Assembly (NCBI RefSeq): GCF_963576545.1
Contig: NW_026870393.1
Span: 44,852 to 108,851, forward strand
Reading direction: 5' to 3'
DNA from: Limanda limanda
Taxonomy: Eukaryota > Chordata > Actinopteri > Pleuronectiformes > Pleuronectidae
DNA length: 64,000 bases
Under the pieces are notes generated by a model that saw only the letters and a program-made list of their open reading frames with translations, did no database searches and had not been told where the DNA came from. Below are positions 36,614-49,938 of this stretch, piece by piece. The position numbers and the translations under genes were made by a program. The first letter of the stretch is position 1. The number at the start of each line of letters is the position of its first letter.

Positions 36614-39600
36614 GATGAAAGCACATAGGAGAAAGAGATATTCTTGAATAACTTTTTTTGTGAAGGTCGGAGAGACTTGCAAGTAGGCTCTACCCCCACT
36701 AAATGGGGTAGCGCGCATCGATCGGTACCATTCTTGAGCTTCTCCGACTTTCGGAAGGGTTAGGGTTAGGGTTAGGGATGAAAGCACATAGGAGAAAGAG
36801 ATATTCTTGAATAACTTTTTTTGTGAAGGTCGGAGAGACTTGCAAGTAGGCTCTACCCCCACTAAATGGGGTAGCGCGCATCGATCGGTACCATCCTTGA
36901 GCTTCTCCGACTTTCGGAAGGGTTAGGGTTAGGGTTAGGGATGAAAGCACATAGGAGAAAGAGATATTCTTGAATAACTTTTTTTGTGAAGGTCGGAGAG
37001 ACTTGCAAGTAGGCTCTACCCCCACTAAATGGGGTAGCGCGCATCGATCGGTACCATCCTTGAGCTTCTCCGACTTTCGGAAGGGTTAGGGTTAGGGTTA
37101 GGGATGAAAGCACATAGGAGAAAGAGATATTCTTGAATAACTTTTTTTGTGAAGGTCGGAGAGACTTGGAAAGTGGTTGCATCTGGACTAATTTGGGTCC
37201 TGCGGATCGATTGGTACCATCCCCGAGCTTGTACGACCTTCGGAAGAGGTCGACCGACGAAATTCCCCCAAATCTGAGGAGATATTCTTGAATAACTTTT
37301 TTTGTGAAGGTCGGAGAGACTTGCAAGTAGGCTCTACCCCCACTAAATGGGGTTGCGCGCATCGATCAGTACCATCCTTGAGCTTCTCCGACTTTCGGAA
37401 GGGTTAGGGTTAGGGTTAGGGATGAAAGCACATAGGAGAAAGAGATATTCTTGAATAACTTTTTTTGTGAAGGTCGGAGAGACTTGGAAAGTGGTTGCAT
37501 CTGGACTAATTTGGGTCCTGCGGATCGATTGGTACCATCCCCGAGCTTGTACGACCTTCGGAAGAGGTCGACCGACGAAATTCCCCCAAATCTGAGGAGA
37601 TATTCTTGAATAACTTTTTTTGTGAAGGTCGGAGAGACTTGCAAGTAGGCTCTACCCCCACTAAATGGGGTTGCGCGCATCGATCAGTACCATCCTTGAG
37701 CTTCTCCGACTTTCGGAAGGGTTAGGGTTAGGGTTAGGGATGAAAGCACATAGGAGAAAGAGATATTCTTGAATAACTTTTTTTGTGAAGGTCGGAGAGA
37801 CTTGCAAGTAGGCTCTACCCCCACTAAATGGGGTTGCGCGCATCGATCAGTACCATCCTTGAGCTTCTCCGACTTTCGGAAGGGTTAGGGTTAGGGTTAG
37901 GGATGAAAGCACATAGGAGAAAGAGATATTCTTGAATAACTTTTTTTGTGAAGGTCGGAGAGACTTGCAAGTAGGCTCTACCCCCACTAAATGGGGTAGC
38001 GCGCATCGATCGGTACCATCCTTGAGCTTCTCCGACTTTCGGAAGGGTTAGGGTTAGGGTTAGGGATGAAAGCACATAGGAGAAAGAGATATTCTTGAAT
38101 AACTTTTTTTGTGAAGGTCGGAGAGACTTGCAAGTAGGCTCTACCCCCACTAAATGGGGTAGCGCGCATCGATCGGTACCATCCTTGAGCTTCTCCGACT
38201 TTCGGAAGGGTTAGGGTTAGGGTTAGGGATGAAAGCACATAGGAGAAAGAGATATTCTTGAATAACTTTTTTTGTGAAGGTCGGAGAGACTTGGAAAGTG
38301 GTTGCATCTGGACTAATTTGGGTCCTGCGGATCGATTGGTACCATCCCCGAGCTTGTACGACCTTCGGAAGAGGTCGACCGACGAAATTCCCCCAAATCT
38401 GAGGAGATATTCTTGAATAACTTTTTTTGTGAAGGTCGGAGAGACTTGCAAGTAGGCTCTACCCCCACTAAATGGGGTTGCGCGCATCGATCGGTACCAT
38501 CCTTGAGCTTCTCGGACTTTCGGAAGGGTTAGGGTTAGGGTTAGGGATGAAAGCACATAGGAGAAAGAGATATTCTTGAATAACTTTTTTTGTGAAGGTC
38601 GGAGAGACTTGCAAGTAGGCTCTACCCCCACTAAATGGGGTTGCGCGCATCGATCAGTACCATCCTTGAGCTTCTCCGACTTTCGGAAGGGTTAGGGTTA
38701 GGGTTAGGGATGAAAGCACATAGGAGAAAGAGATATTCTTGAATAACTTTTTTTGTGAAGGTCGGAGAGACTTGGAAAGTGGTTGCATCTGGACTAATTT
38801 GGGTCCTGCGGATCGATTGGTACCATCCCCGAGCTTGTACGACCTTCGGAAGAGGTCGACCGACGAAATTCCCCCAAATCTGAGGAGATATTCTTGAATA
38901 ACTTTTTTTGTGAAGGTCGGAGAGACTTGCAAGTAGGCTCTACCCCCACTAAATGGGGTTGCGCGCATCGATCAGTACCATCCTTGAGCTTCTCCGACTT
39001 TCGGAAGGGTTAGGGTTAGGGTTAGGGATGAAAGCACATAGGAGAAAGAGATATTCTTGAATAACTTTTTTTGTGAAGGTCGGAGAGACTTGCAAGTAGG
39101 CTCTACCCCCACTAAATGGGGTAGCGCGCATCGATCGGTACCATCCTTGAGCTTCTCCGACTTTCGGAAGGGTTAGGGTTAGGGTTAGGGATGAAAGCAC
39201 ATAGGAGAAAGAGATATTCTTGAATAACTTTTTTTGTGAAGGTCGGAGAGACTTGCAAGTAGGCTCTACCCCCACTAAATGGGGTAGCGCGCATCGATCG
39301 GTACCATCCTTGAGCTTCTCCGACTTTCGGAAGGGTTAGGGTTAGGGTTAGGGATGAAAGCACATAGGAGAAAGAGATATTCTTGAATAACTTTTTTTGT
39401 GAAGGTCGGAGAGACTTGCAAGTAGGCTCTACCCCCACTAAATGGGGTAGCGCGCATCGATCGGTACCATCCTTGAGCTTCTCCGACTTTCGGAAGGGTT
39501 AGGGTTAGGGTTAGGGATGAAAGCACATAGGAGAAAGAGATATTCTTGAATAACTTTTTTTGTGAAGGTCGGAGAGACTTGGAAAGTGGTTGCATCTGGA

Positions 39601-42083
39601 CTAATTTGGGTCCTGCGGATCGATTGGTACCATCCCCGAGCTTGTACGACCTTCGGAAGAGGTCGACCGACGAAATTCCCCCAAATCTGAGGAGATATTC
39701 TTGAATAACTTTTTTTGTGAAGGTCGGAGAGACTTGCAAGTAGGCTTTACCCCCACTAAATGGGGTAGCGCGCATCGATCGGTACCATCCTTGAGCTTTT
39801 CCGACTTTCGGAAGGGTTAGGGTTAGGGTTAGGGATGAAAGCACATAGGAGAAAGAGATATTCTTGAATAACTTTTTTTGTGAAGGTCGGAGAGACTTGC
39901 AAGTAGGCTCTACCCCCACTAAATGGGGTAGCGCGCATCGATCAGTACCATCCTTGAGCTTCTCCGACTTTCGGAAGGGTTAGGGTTAGGGTTAGGGATG
40001 AAAGCACATAGGAGAAAGAGATATTCTTGAATAACTTTTTTTGTGAAGGTCGGAGAGACTTGCAAGTAGGCTCTACCCCCACTAAATGGGGTAGCGCGCA
40101 TCGATCGGTACCATCCTTGAGCTTCTCCGACTTTCGGAAGGGTTAGGGTTAGGGTTAGGGATGAAAGCACATAGGAGAAAGAGATATTCTTGAATAACTT
40201 TTTTTGTGAAGGTCGGAGAGACTTGGAAAGTGGTTGCATCTGGACTAATTTGGGTCCTGCGGATCGATTGGTACCATCCCCGAGCTTGTACGACCTTCGG
40301 AAGAGGTCGACCGACGAAATTCCCCCAAATCTGAGGAGATATTCTTGAATAACTTTTTTTGTGAAGGTCGGAGAGACTTGCAAGTAGGCTCTACCCCCAC
40401 TAAATGGGGTAGCGCGCATCGATCGGTACCATCCTTGAGCTTCTCCGACTTTCGGAAGGGTTAGGGTTAGGGTTAGGGATGAAAGCACATAGGAGAAAGA
40501 GATATTCTTGAATAACTTTTTTTGTGAAGGTCGGAGAGACTTGCAAGTAGGCTCTACCCCCACTAAATGGGGTAGCGCGCATCGATCGGTACCATCCTTG
40601 AGCTTTTCCGACTTTCGGAAGGGTTAGGGTTAGGGTTAGGGATGAAAGCACATAGGAGAAAGAGATATTCTTGAATAACTTTTTTTGTGAAGGTCGGAGA
40701 GACTTGCAAGTAGGCTCTACCCCCACTAAATGGGGTAGCGCGCATCGATCGGTACCATCCTTGAGCTTCTCCGACTTTCGGAAGGGTTAGGGTTAGGGTT
40801 AGGGATGAAAGCACATAGGAGAAAGAGATATTCTTGAATAACTTTTTTTGTGAAGGTCGGAGAGACTTGGAAAGTGGTTGCATCTGGACTAATTTGGGTC
40901 CTGCGGATCGATTGGTACCATCCCCGAGCTTGTACGACCTTCGGAAGAGGTCGACCGACGAAATTCCCCCAAATCTGAGGAGATATTCTTGAATAACTTT
41001 TTTTGTGAAGGTCGGAGAGACTTGCAAGTAGGCTCTACCCCCACTAAATGGGGTTGCGCGCATCGATCGGTACCATCCTTGAGCTTCTCCGACTTTCGGA
41101 AGGGTTAGGGTTAGGGTTAGGGATGAAAGCACATAGGAGAAAGAGATATTCTTGAATAACTTTTTTTGTGAAGGTCGGAGAGACTTGCAAGTAGGCTCTA
41201 CCCCCACTAAATGGGGTAGCGCGCATCGATCGGTACCATCCTTGAGCTTCTCCGACTTTCGGAAGGGTTAGGGTTAGGGTTAGGGATGAAAGCACATAGG
41301 AGAAAGAGATATTCTTGAATAACTTTTTTTGTGAAGGTCGGAGAGACTTGGAAAGTGGTTGCATCTGGACTAATTTGGGTCCTGCGGATCGATTGGTACC
41401 ATCCCCGAGCTTGTACGACCTTCGGAAGAGGTCGACCGACGAAATTCCCCCAAATCTGAGGAGATATTCTTGAATAACTTTTTTTGTGAAGGTCGGAGAG
41501 ACTTGCAAGTAGGCTCTACCCCCACTAAATGGGGTTGCGCGCATCGATCAGTACCATCCTTGAGCTTCTCCGACTTTCGGAAGGGTTAGGGTTAGGGTTA
41601 GGGATGAAAGCACATAGGAGAAAGAGATATTCTTGAATAACTTTTTTTGTGAAGGTCGGAGAGACTTGGAAAGTGGTTGCATCTGGACTAATTTGGGTCC
41701 TGCGGATCGATTGGTACCATCCCCGAGCTTGTACGACCTTCGGAAGAGGTCGACCGACGAAATTCCCCCAAATCTGAGGAGATATTCTTGAATAACTTTT
41801 TTTGTGAAGGTCGGAGAGACTTGCAAGTAGGCTCTACCCCCACTAAATTGGGTTGCGCGCATCGATCAGTACCATCCTTGAGCTTCTCCGACTTTCGGAA
41901 GGGTTAGGGTTAGGGTTAGGGATGAAAGCACATAGGAGAAAGAGATATTCTTGAATAACTTTTTTTGTGAAGGTCGGAGAGACTTGCAAGTAGGCTCTAC
42001 CCCCACTAAATGGGGTAGCGCGCATCGATCGGTACCATCCTTGAGCTTCTCCGACTTTCGGAAGGGTTAGGGTTAGGGTTAGG

Positions 42084-42240
42084 GATGAAAGCACATAGGA
42101 GAAAGAGATATTCTTGAATAACTTTTTTTGTGAAGGTCGGAGAGACTTGCAAGTAGGCTCTACCCCCACTAAATGGGGTAGCGCGCATCGATCGGTACCA
42201 TCCTTGAGCTTCTCCGATTTTCGGAAGGGTTAGGGTTAGG
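42084..42240 (+). repeat. S unit with two TTAGGG hexamers (157 bp), duplicate
   Basis: Copy-2 counterpart of the unit at 26184, with the same CGATTTTCGG mark and the same missing hexamer. Confidence 0.92.
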
Positions 42241-44653
42241 GATGAAAGCACATAGGAGAAAGAGATATTCTTGAATAACTTTTTTTGTGAAGGTCGGAGA
42301 GACTTGCAAGTAGGCTCTACCCCCACTAAATGGGGTAGCGCGCATCGATCGGTACCATCCTTGAGCTTCTCCGACTTTCGGAAGGGTTAGGGTTAGGGTT
42401 AGGGATGAAAGCACATAGGAGAAAGAGATATTCTTGAATAACTTTTTTTGTGAAGGTCGGAGAGACTTGGAAAGTGGTTGCATCTGGACTAATTTGGGTC
42501 CTGCGGATCGATTGGTACCATCCCCGAGCTTGTACGACCTTCGGAAGAGGTCGACCGACGAAATTCCCCCAAATCTGAGGAGATATTCTTGAATAACTTT
42601 TTTTATGAAGGTCGGAGAGACTTGCAAGTAGGCTCTACCCCCACTAAATGGGGTTGCGCTCATCTATCAGTACCATCCTTGAGCTTCTCCGACTTTCGGA
42701 AGGGTTAGGGTTAGGGTTAGGGATGAAAGCACATAGGAGAAAGAGATATTCTTGAATAACTTTTTTTGTGAAGGTCGGAGAGACTTGGAAAGTGGTTGCA
42801 TCTGGACTAATTTGGGTCCTGCGGATCGATTGGTACCATCCCCGAGCTTGTACGACCTTTGGAAGAGGTCGACCGACGAAATTCCCCCAAATCTGAGGAG
42901 ATATTCTTGAATAACTTTTTTTGTGAAGGTCGGAGAGACTTGCAAGTAGGCTCTACCCCCACTAAATGGGGTTGCGCGCATCGATCAGTACCATCCTTGA
43001 GCTTCTCCGACTTTCGGAAGGGTTAGGGTTAGGGTTAGGGATGAAAGCACATAGGAGAAAGAGATATTCTTGAATAACTTTTTTTGTGAAGGTCGGAGAG
43101 ACTTGCAAGTAGGCTCTACCCCCACTAAATGGGGTAGCGCGCATCGATCAGTACCATCCTTGAGCTTCTCCGACTTTCGGAAGGGTTAGGGTTAGGGTTA
43201 GGGATGAAAGCACATAGGAGAAAGAGATATTCTTGAATAACTTTTTTTGTGAAGGTCGGAGAGACTTGCAAGTAGGCTCTACCCCCACTAAATGGGGTAG
43301 CGCGCATCGATCGGTACCATCCTTGAGCTTCTCCGACTTTCGGAAGGGTTAGGGTTAGGGTTAGGGATGAAAGCACATAGGAGAAAGAGATATTCTTGAA
43401 TAACTTTTTTTGTGAAGGTCGGAGAGACTTGCAAGTAGGCTCTACCCCCACTAAATGGGGTAGCGCGCATCGATCGGTACCATCCTTGAGCTTCTCCGAC
43501 TTTCGGAAGGGTTAGGGTTAGGGTTAGGGATGAAAGCACATAGGAGAAAGAGATATTCTTGAATAACTTTTTTTGTGAAGGTCGGAGAGACTTGGAAAGT
43601 GGTTGCATCTGGACTAATTTGGGTCCTGCGGATCGATTGGTACCATCCCCGAGCTTGTACGACCTTCGGAAGAGGTCGACCGACGAAATTCCCCCAAATC
43701 TGAGGAGATATTCTTGAATAACTTTTTTTGTGAAGGTCGGAGAGACTTGCAAGTAGGCTCTACCCCCACTAAATGGGGTTGCGCGCATCGATCGGTACCA
43801 TCCTTGAGCTTCTCCGACTTTCGGAAGGGTTAGGGTTAGGGTTAGGGATGAAAGCACATAGGAGAAAGAGATATTCTTGAATAACTTTTTTTGTGAAGGT
43901 CGGAGAGACTTGCAAGTAGGCTCTACCCCCACTAAATGGGGTAGCGCGCATCGATCGGTACCATCCTTGAGCTTCTCCGACTTTCGGAAGGGTTAGGGTT
44001 AGGGTTAGGGATGAAAGCACATAGGAGAAAGAGATATTCTTGAATAACGTTTTTTGTGAAGGTCGGAGAGACTTGGAAAGTGGTTGCATCTGGACTAATT
44101 TGGGTCCTGCGGATCGATTGGTACCATCCCCGAGCTTGTACGACCTTCGGAAGAGGTCGACCGACGAAATTCCCCCAAATCTGAGGAGATATTCTTGAAT
44201 AACTTTTTTTGTGAAGGTCGGAGAGACTTTCAAGTAGGCTCTACCCCCACTAAATGGGGTAGCGCGCATCGATCGGTACCATCCTTGAGCTTCTCCGACT
44301 TTCAGAAGGGTTAGGGTTAGGGTTAGGGATGAAAGCACATAGGAGAAAGAGATATTCTTGAATAACTTTTTTTGTGAAGGTCGGAGAGACTTGCAAGTAG
44401 GCTCTACCCCCACTAAATGGGGTAGCGCGCATCGATCGGTACCATCCTTGAGCTTCTCCGACTTTCGGAAGGGTTAGGGTTAGGGTTAGGGATGAAAGCA
44501 CATAGGAGAAAGAGATATTCTTGAATAACTTTTTTTGTGAAGGTCGGAGAGACTTGCAAGTAGGCTCTACCCCCACTAAATGGGGTAGCGCGCATCGATC
44601 GGTACCATCCTTGAGCTTCTCCGACTTTCGGAAGGGTTAGGGTTAGGGTTAGG

Positions 44654-44965
44654 GATGAAAGCACATAGGAGAAAGAGATATTCTTGAATAACTTTTTTTG
44701 TGAAGGTCGGAGAGACTTGGAAAGTGGTTGCATCTGGACTAATTTGGGTCCTGCGGATCGATTGGTACCATCCCCGAGCTTGTACGACCTTCGGAAGAGG
44801 TCGACCGACGAAATTCCCCCAAATCTGAGGAGATATTCTTGAATAACTTTTTTTGTGAAGGTCGGAGAGACTTGCAAGTAGGCTCTACCCCCACTAAATG
44901 GGGTTGCGCGCATCGACCGGTACCATCCTTGAGCTTCTCCGACTTTCGGAAGGGTTAGGGTTAGG
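44654..44965 (+). repeat. L unit with two TTAGGG hexamers (312 bp), duplicate
   Basis: Copy-2 counterpart of the unit at 28754. CATCGACCGG replaces CATCGATCGG at 44911-44920. Confidence 0.92.
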
Positions 44966-46734
44966 GATGAAAGCACATAGGAGAAAGAGATATTCTTGAA
45001 TAACTTTTTTTGTGAAGGTCGGAGAGACTTGCAAGTAGGCTCTACCCCCACTAAATGGGGTAGCGCGCATCGATCGGTACCATCCTTGAGCTTCTCCGAC
45101 TTTCGGAAGGGTTAGGGTTAGGGTTAGGGATGAAAGCACATAGGAGAAAGAGATATTCTTGAATAACGTTTTTTGTGAAGGTCGGAGAGACTTGGAAAGT
45201 GGTTGCATCTGGACTAATTTGGGTCCTGCGGATCGATTGGTACCATCCCCGAGCTTGTACGACCTTCGGAAGAGGTCGACCGACGAAATTCCCCCAAATC
45301 TGAGGAGATATTCTTGAATAACTTTTTTTGTGAAGGTCGGAGAGACTTGCAAGTAGGCTCTACCCCCACTAAATGGGGTTGCGCGCATCGATCGGTACCA
45401 TCCTTGAGCTTCTCCGACTTTCGGAAGGGTTAGGGTTAGGGTTAGGGATGAAAGCACATAGGAGAAAGAGATATTCTTGAATAACTTTTTTTGTGAAGGT
45501 CGGAGAGACTTGCAAGTAGGCTCTACCCCCACTAAATGGGGTAGCGCGCATCGATCGGTACCATCCTTGAGCTTCTCCGACTTTCGGAAGGGTTAGGGTT
45601 AGGGTTAGGGATGAAAGCACATAGGAGAAAGAGATATTCTTGAATAACTTTTTTTGTGAAGGTCGGAGAGACTTGGAAAGTGGTTGCATCTGGACTAATT
45701 TGGGTCCTGCGGATCGATTGGTACCATCCCCGAGCTTGTACGACCTTCGGAAGAGGTCGACCGACGAAATTCCCCCAAATCTGAGGAGATATTCTTGAAT
45801 AACTTTTTTTGTGAAGGTCGGAGAGACTTGCAAGTAGGCTCTACCCCCACTAAATGGGGTTGCGCGCATCGATCGGTACCATCCTTGAGCTTCTCCGACT
45901 TTCGGAAGGGTTAGGGTTAGGGTTAGGGATGAAAGCACATAGGAGAAAGAGATATTCTTGAATAACTTTTTTTGTGAAGGTCGGAGAGACTTGCAAGTAG
46001 GCTCTACCCCCACTAAATGGGGTTGCGCGCATCGATCAGTACCATCCTTGAGCTTCTCCGACTTTCGGAAGGGTTAGGGTTAGGGTTAGGGATGAAAGCA
46101 CATAGGAGAAAGAGATATTCTTGAATAACTTTTTTTGTGAAGGTCGGAGAGACTTGGAAAGTGGTTGCATCTGGACTAATTTGGGTCCTGCGGATCGATT
46201 GGTACCATCCCCGAGCTTGTACGACCTTCGGAAGAGGTCGACCGACGAAATTCCCCCAAATCTGAGGAGATATTCTTGAATAACTTTTTTTGTGAAGGTC
46301 GGAGAGACTTGCAAGTAGGCTCTACCCCCACTAAATGGGGTAGCGCGCATCGATCGGTACCATCCTTGAGCTTCTCCGACTTTCGGAAGGGTTAGGGTTA
46401 GGGTTAGGGATGAAAGCACATAGGAGAAAGAGATATTCTTGAATAACTTTTTTTGTGAAGGTCGGAGAGACTTGCAAGTAGGCTCTACCCCCACTAAATG
46501 GGGTAGCGCGCATCGATCGGTACCATCCTTGAGCTTCTCCGACTTTCGGAAGGGTTAGGGTTAGGGTTAGGGATGAAAGCACATAGGAGAAAGAGATATT
46601 CTTGAATAACTTTTTTTGTGAAGGTCGGAGAGACTTGCAAGTAGGCTCTACCCCCACTAAATGGGGTAGCGCGCATCGATCGGTACCATCCTTGAGCTTC
46701 TCCGACTTTCGGAAGGGTTAGGGTTAGGGTTAGG

Positions 46735-46891
46735 GATGAAAGCACATAGGAGAAAGAGATATTCTTGAATAACTTTTTTTGTGAAGGTCGGAGAGACTTG
46801 CAAGTAGGCTCTACCCCCACTAAATGGGGTAGCGCGCATCGATCGGTACCATCCTTGAGCTTCTCCGACTTTCGGAAGGGTTAGGGTTAGG
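46735..46891 (+). repeat. S unit with two TTAGGG hexamers (157 bp), duplicate
   Basis: Copy-2 counterpart of the unit at 30835, at the 15900-bp offset. Confidence 0.92.
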
Positions 46892-48660
46892 GATGAAAGC
46901 ACATAGGAGAAAGAGATATTCTTGAATAACTTTTTTTGTGAAGGTCGGAGAGACTTGGAAAGTGGTTGCATCTGGACTAATTTGGGTCCTGCGGATCGAT
47001 TGGTACCATCCCCGAGCTTGTACGACCTTTGGAAGAGGTCGACCGACGAAATTCCCCCAAATCTGAGGAGATATTCTTGAATAACTTTTTTTGTGAAGGT
47101 CGGAGAGACTTGCAAGTAGGCTTTACCCCCACTAAATGGGGTAGCGCGCATCGATCGGTACCATCCTTGAGCTTCTCCGACTTTTGGAAGGGTTAGGGTT
47201 AGGGTTAGGGATGAAAGCACATAGGAGAAAGAGATATTCTTGAATAACTTTTTTTGTGAAGGTCGGAGAGACTTGCAAGTAGGCTCTACCCCCACTAAAT
47301 GGGGTAGCGCGCATCGATCGGTACCATCCTTGAGCTTCTCCGACTTTCGGAAGGGTTAGGGTTAGGGTTAGGGATGAAAGCACATAGGAGAAAGAGATAT
47401 TCTTGAATAACTTTTTTTGTGAAGGTCGGAGAGACTTGCAAGTAGGCTCTACCCCCACTAAATGGGGTAGCGCGCATCGATCGGTACCATCCTTGAGCTT
47501 CTCCGACTTTCGGAAGGGTTAGGGTTAGGGTTAGGGATGAAAGCACATAGGAGAAAGAGATATTCTTGAATAACTTTTTTTGTGAAGGTCGGAGAGACTT
47601 GGAAAGTGGTTGCATCTGGACTAATTTGGGTCCTGCGGATCGATTGGTACCATCCCCGAGCTTGTACGACCTTCGGAAGAGGTCGACCGACGAAATTCCC
47701 CCAAATCTGAGGAGATATTCTTGAATAACTTTTTTTGTGAAGGTCGGAGAGACTTGCAAGTAGGCTCTACCCCCACTAAATGGGGTAGCGCGCATCGATC
47801 GGTACCATCCTTGAGCTTCTCCGACTTTCGGAAGGGTTAGGGTTAGGGTTAGGGATGAAAGCACATAGGAGAAAGAGATATTCTTGAATAACTTTTTTTG
47901 TGAAGGTCGGAGAGACTTGCAAGTAGGCTCTACCCCCACTAAATGGGGTTGCGCGCATCGATCGGTACCATCCTTGAGCTTCTCCGACTTTCGGAAGGGT
48001 TAGGGTTAGGGTTAGGGATGAAAGCACATAGGAGAAAGAGATATTCTTGAATAACTTTTTTTGTGAAGGTCGGAGAGACTTGCAAGTAGGCTCTACCCCC
48101 ACTAAATGGGGTAGCGCGCATCGATCGGTACCATCCTTGAGCTTCTCCGACTTTCGGAAGGGTTAGGGTTAGGGTTAGGGATGAAAGCACATAGGAGAAA
48201 GAGATATTCTTGAATAACTTTTTTTGTGAAGGTCGGAGAGACTTGGAAAGTGGTTGCATCTGGACTAATTTGGGTCCTGCGGATCGATTGGTACCATCCC
48301 CGAGCTTGTACGACCTTCGGAAGAGGTCGACCGACGAAATTCCCCCAAATCTGAGGAGATATTCTTGAATAACTTTTTTTGTGAAGGTCGGAGAGACTTG
48401 CAAGTAGGCTCTACCCCCACTAAATGGGGTTGCGCGCATCGATCAGTACCATCCTTGAGCTTCTCCGACTTTCGGAAGGGTTAGGGTTAGGGTTAGGGAT
48501 GAAAGCACATAGGAGAAAGAGATATTCTTGAATAACTTTTTTTGTGAAGGTCGGAGAGACTTGCAAGTAGGCTCTACCCCCACTAAATGGGGTAGCGCGC
48601 ATCGATCGGTACCATCCTTGAGCTTCTCCGACTTTCGGAAGGGTTAGGGTTAGGGTTAGG

Positions 48661-48977
48661 GATGAAAGCACATAGGAGAAAGAGATATTCTTGAATAACT
48701 TTTTTTTGAAGGTCGGAGAGACTTGGAAAGTGGTTGCATCTGGACTAATTTGGGTCCTGCGGATCGATTGGTACCATCCCCGAGCTTGTACGACCTTCGG
48801 AAGAGGTCGACCGACGAAATTCCCCCAAATCTGAGGAGATATTCTTGAATAACTTTTTTTGTGAAGGTCGGAGAGACTTGCAAGTAGGCTCTACCCCCAC
48901 TAAATGGGGTTGCGCGCATCGATCGGTACCATCCTTGAGCTTCTCCGACTTTCGGAAGGGTTAGGGTTAGGGTTAGG
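48661..48977 (+). repeat. L unit with single-base deletion after T tract (317 bp), duplicate
   Basis: Copy-2 counterpart of the unit at 32761. Confidence 0.9.
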
Positions 48978-49621
48978 GATGAAAGCACATAGGAGAAAGA
49001 GATATTCTTGAATAACTTTTTTTGTGAAGGTCGGAGAGACTTGCAAGTAGGCTCTACCCCCACTAAATGGGGTAGCGCGCATCGATCGGTACCATCCTTG
49101 AGCTTCTCCGACTTTCGGAAGGGTTAGGGTTAGGGTTAGGGATGAAAGCACATAGGAGAAAGAGATATTCTTGAATAACTTTTTTTGTGAAGGTCGGAGA
49201 GACTTGGAAAGTGGTTGCATCTGGACTAATTTGGGTCCTGCGGATCGATTGGTACCATCCCCGAGCTTGTACGACCTTCGGAAGAGGTCGACCGACGAAA
49301 TTCCCCCAAATCTGAGGAGATATTCTTGAATAACTTTTTTTGTGAAGGTCGGAGAGACTTGCAAGTAGGCTCTACCCCCACTAAATGGGGTTGCGCGCAT
49401 CGATCGGTACTATTCTTGAGCTTCTCCGACTTTCGGAAAGGTTAGGGTTAGGGTTAGGGATGAAAGCACATAGGAGAAAGAGATATTCTTGAATAACTTT
49501 TTTTGTGAAGGTCGGAGAGACTTGCAAGTAGGCTCTACCCCCACTAAATGGGGTAGCGCGCATCGATCGGTACCATCCTTGAGCTTCTCCGACTTTCGGA
49601 AGGGTTAGGGTTAGGGTTAGG

Positions 49622-49938
49622 GATGAAAGCACATAGGAGAAAGAGATATTCTTGAATAACTTTTTTTTGAAGGTCGGAGAGACTTGGAAAGTGGTTGCAT
49701 CTGGACTAATTTGGGTCCTGCGGATCGATTGGTACCATCCCCGAGCTTGTACGACCTTCGGAAGAGGTCGACCGACGAAATTCCCCCAAATCTGAGGAGA
49801 TATTCTTGAATAACTTTTTTTGTGAAGGTCGGAGAGACTTGCAAGTAGGCTCTACCCCCACTAAATGGGGTTGCGCGCATCGATCGGTACCATCCTTGAG
49901 CTTCTCCGACTTTCGGAAGGGTTAGGGTTAGGGTTAGG
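49622..49938 (+). repeat. L unit with single-base deletion after T tract (317 bp), third copy
   Basis: Same T8 form, 961 bp downstream of the previous one. It shows a local duplication at the right edge of the large duplication. Confidence 0.9.

Larger units (their letters stand above)
33722..49621 (+). repeat. Large tandem duplication, copy 2 (15900 bp)
   Basis: Seventy-one units, in the same order as copy 1 except that seven units (L S S L S S L, 1606 bp, copy-1 positions 18466-20071) are absent. Left of the gap the offset to copy 1 is 17506 bp; right of it 15900 bp. From 36290 onward I noticed only five differences from copy 1: positions 36425, 43150, 44917, 45427 and 45428 (copy 1: 20525, 27250, 29017, 29527, 29528). 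A few silent differences could have escaped a reading by eye. Copy 2 starts at the base after copy 1 ends, so this is a direct tandem duplication of a block of about 16-17.5 kb. No gene is present. Confidence 0.9.

Noticed and set aside
16216..49621. Treating the large duplication as certain biology
   Set aside because: With so few differences between copies, a false duplication or a haplotype join in the assembly cannot be excluded from sequence alone. I kept it as a finding with that caveat.
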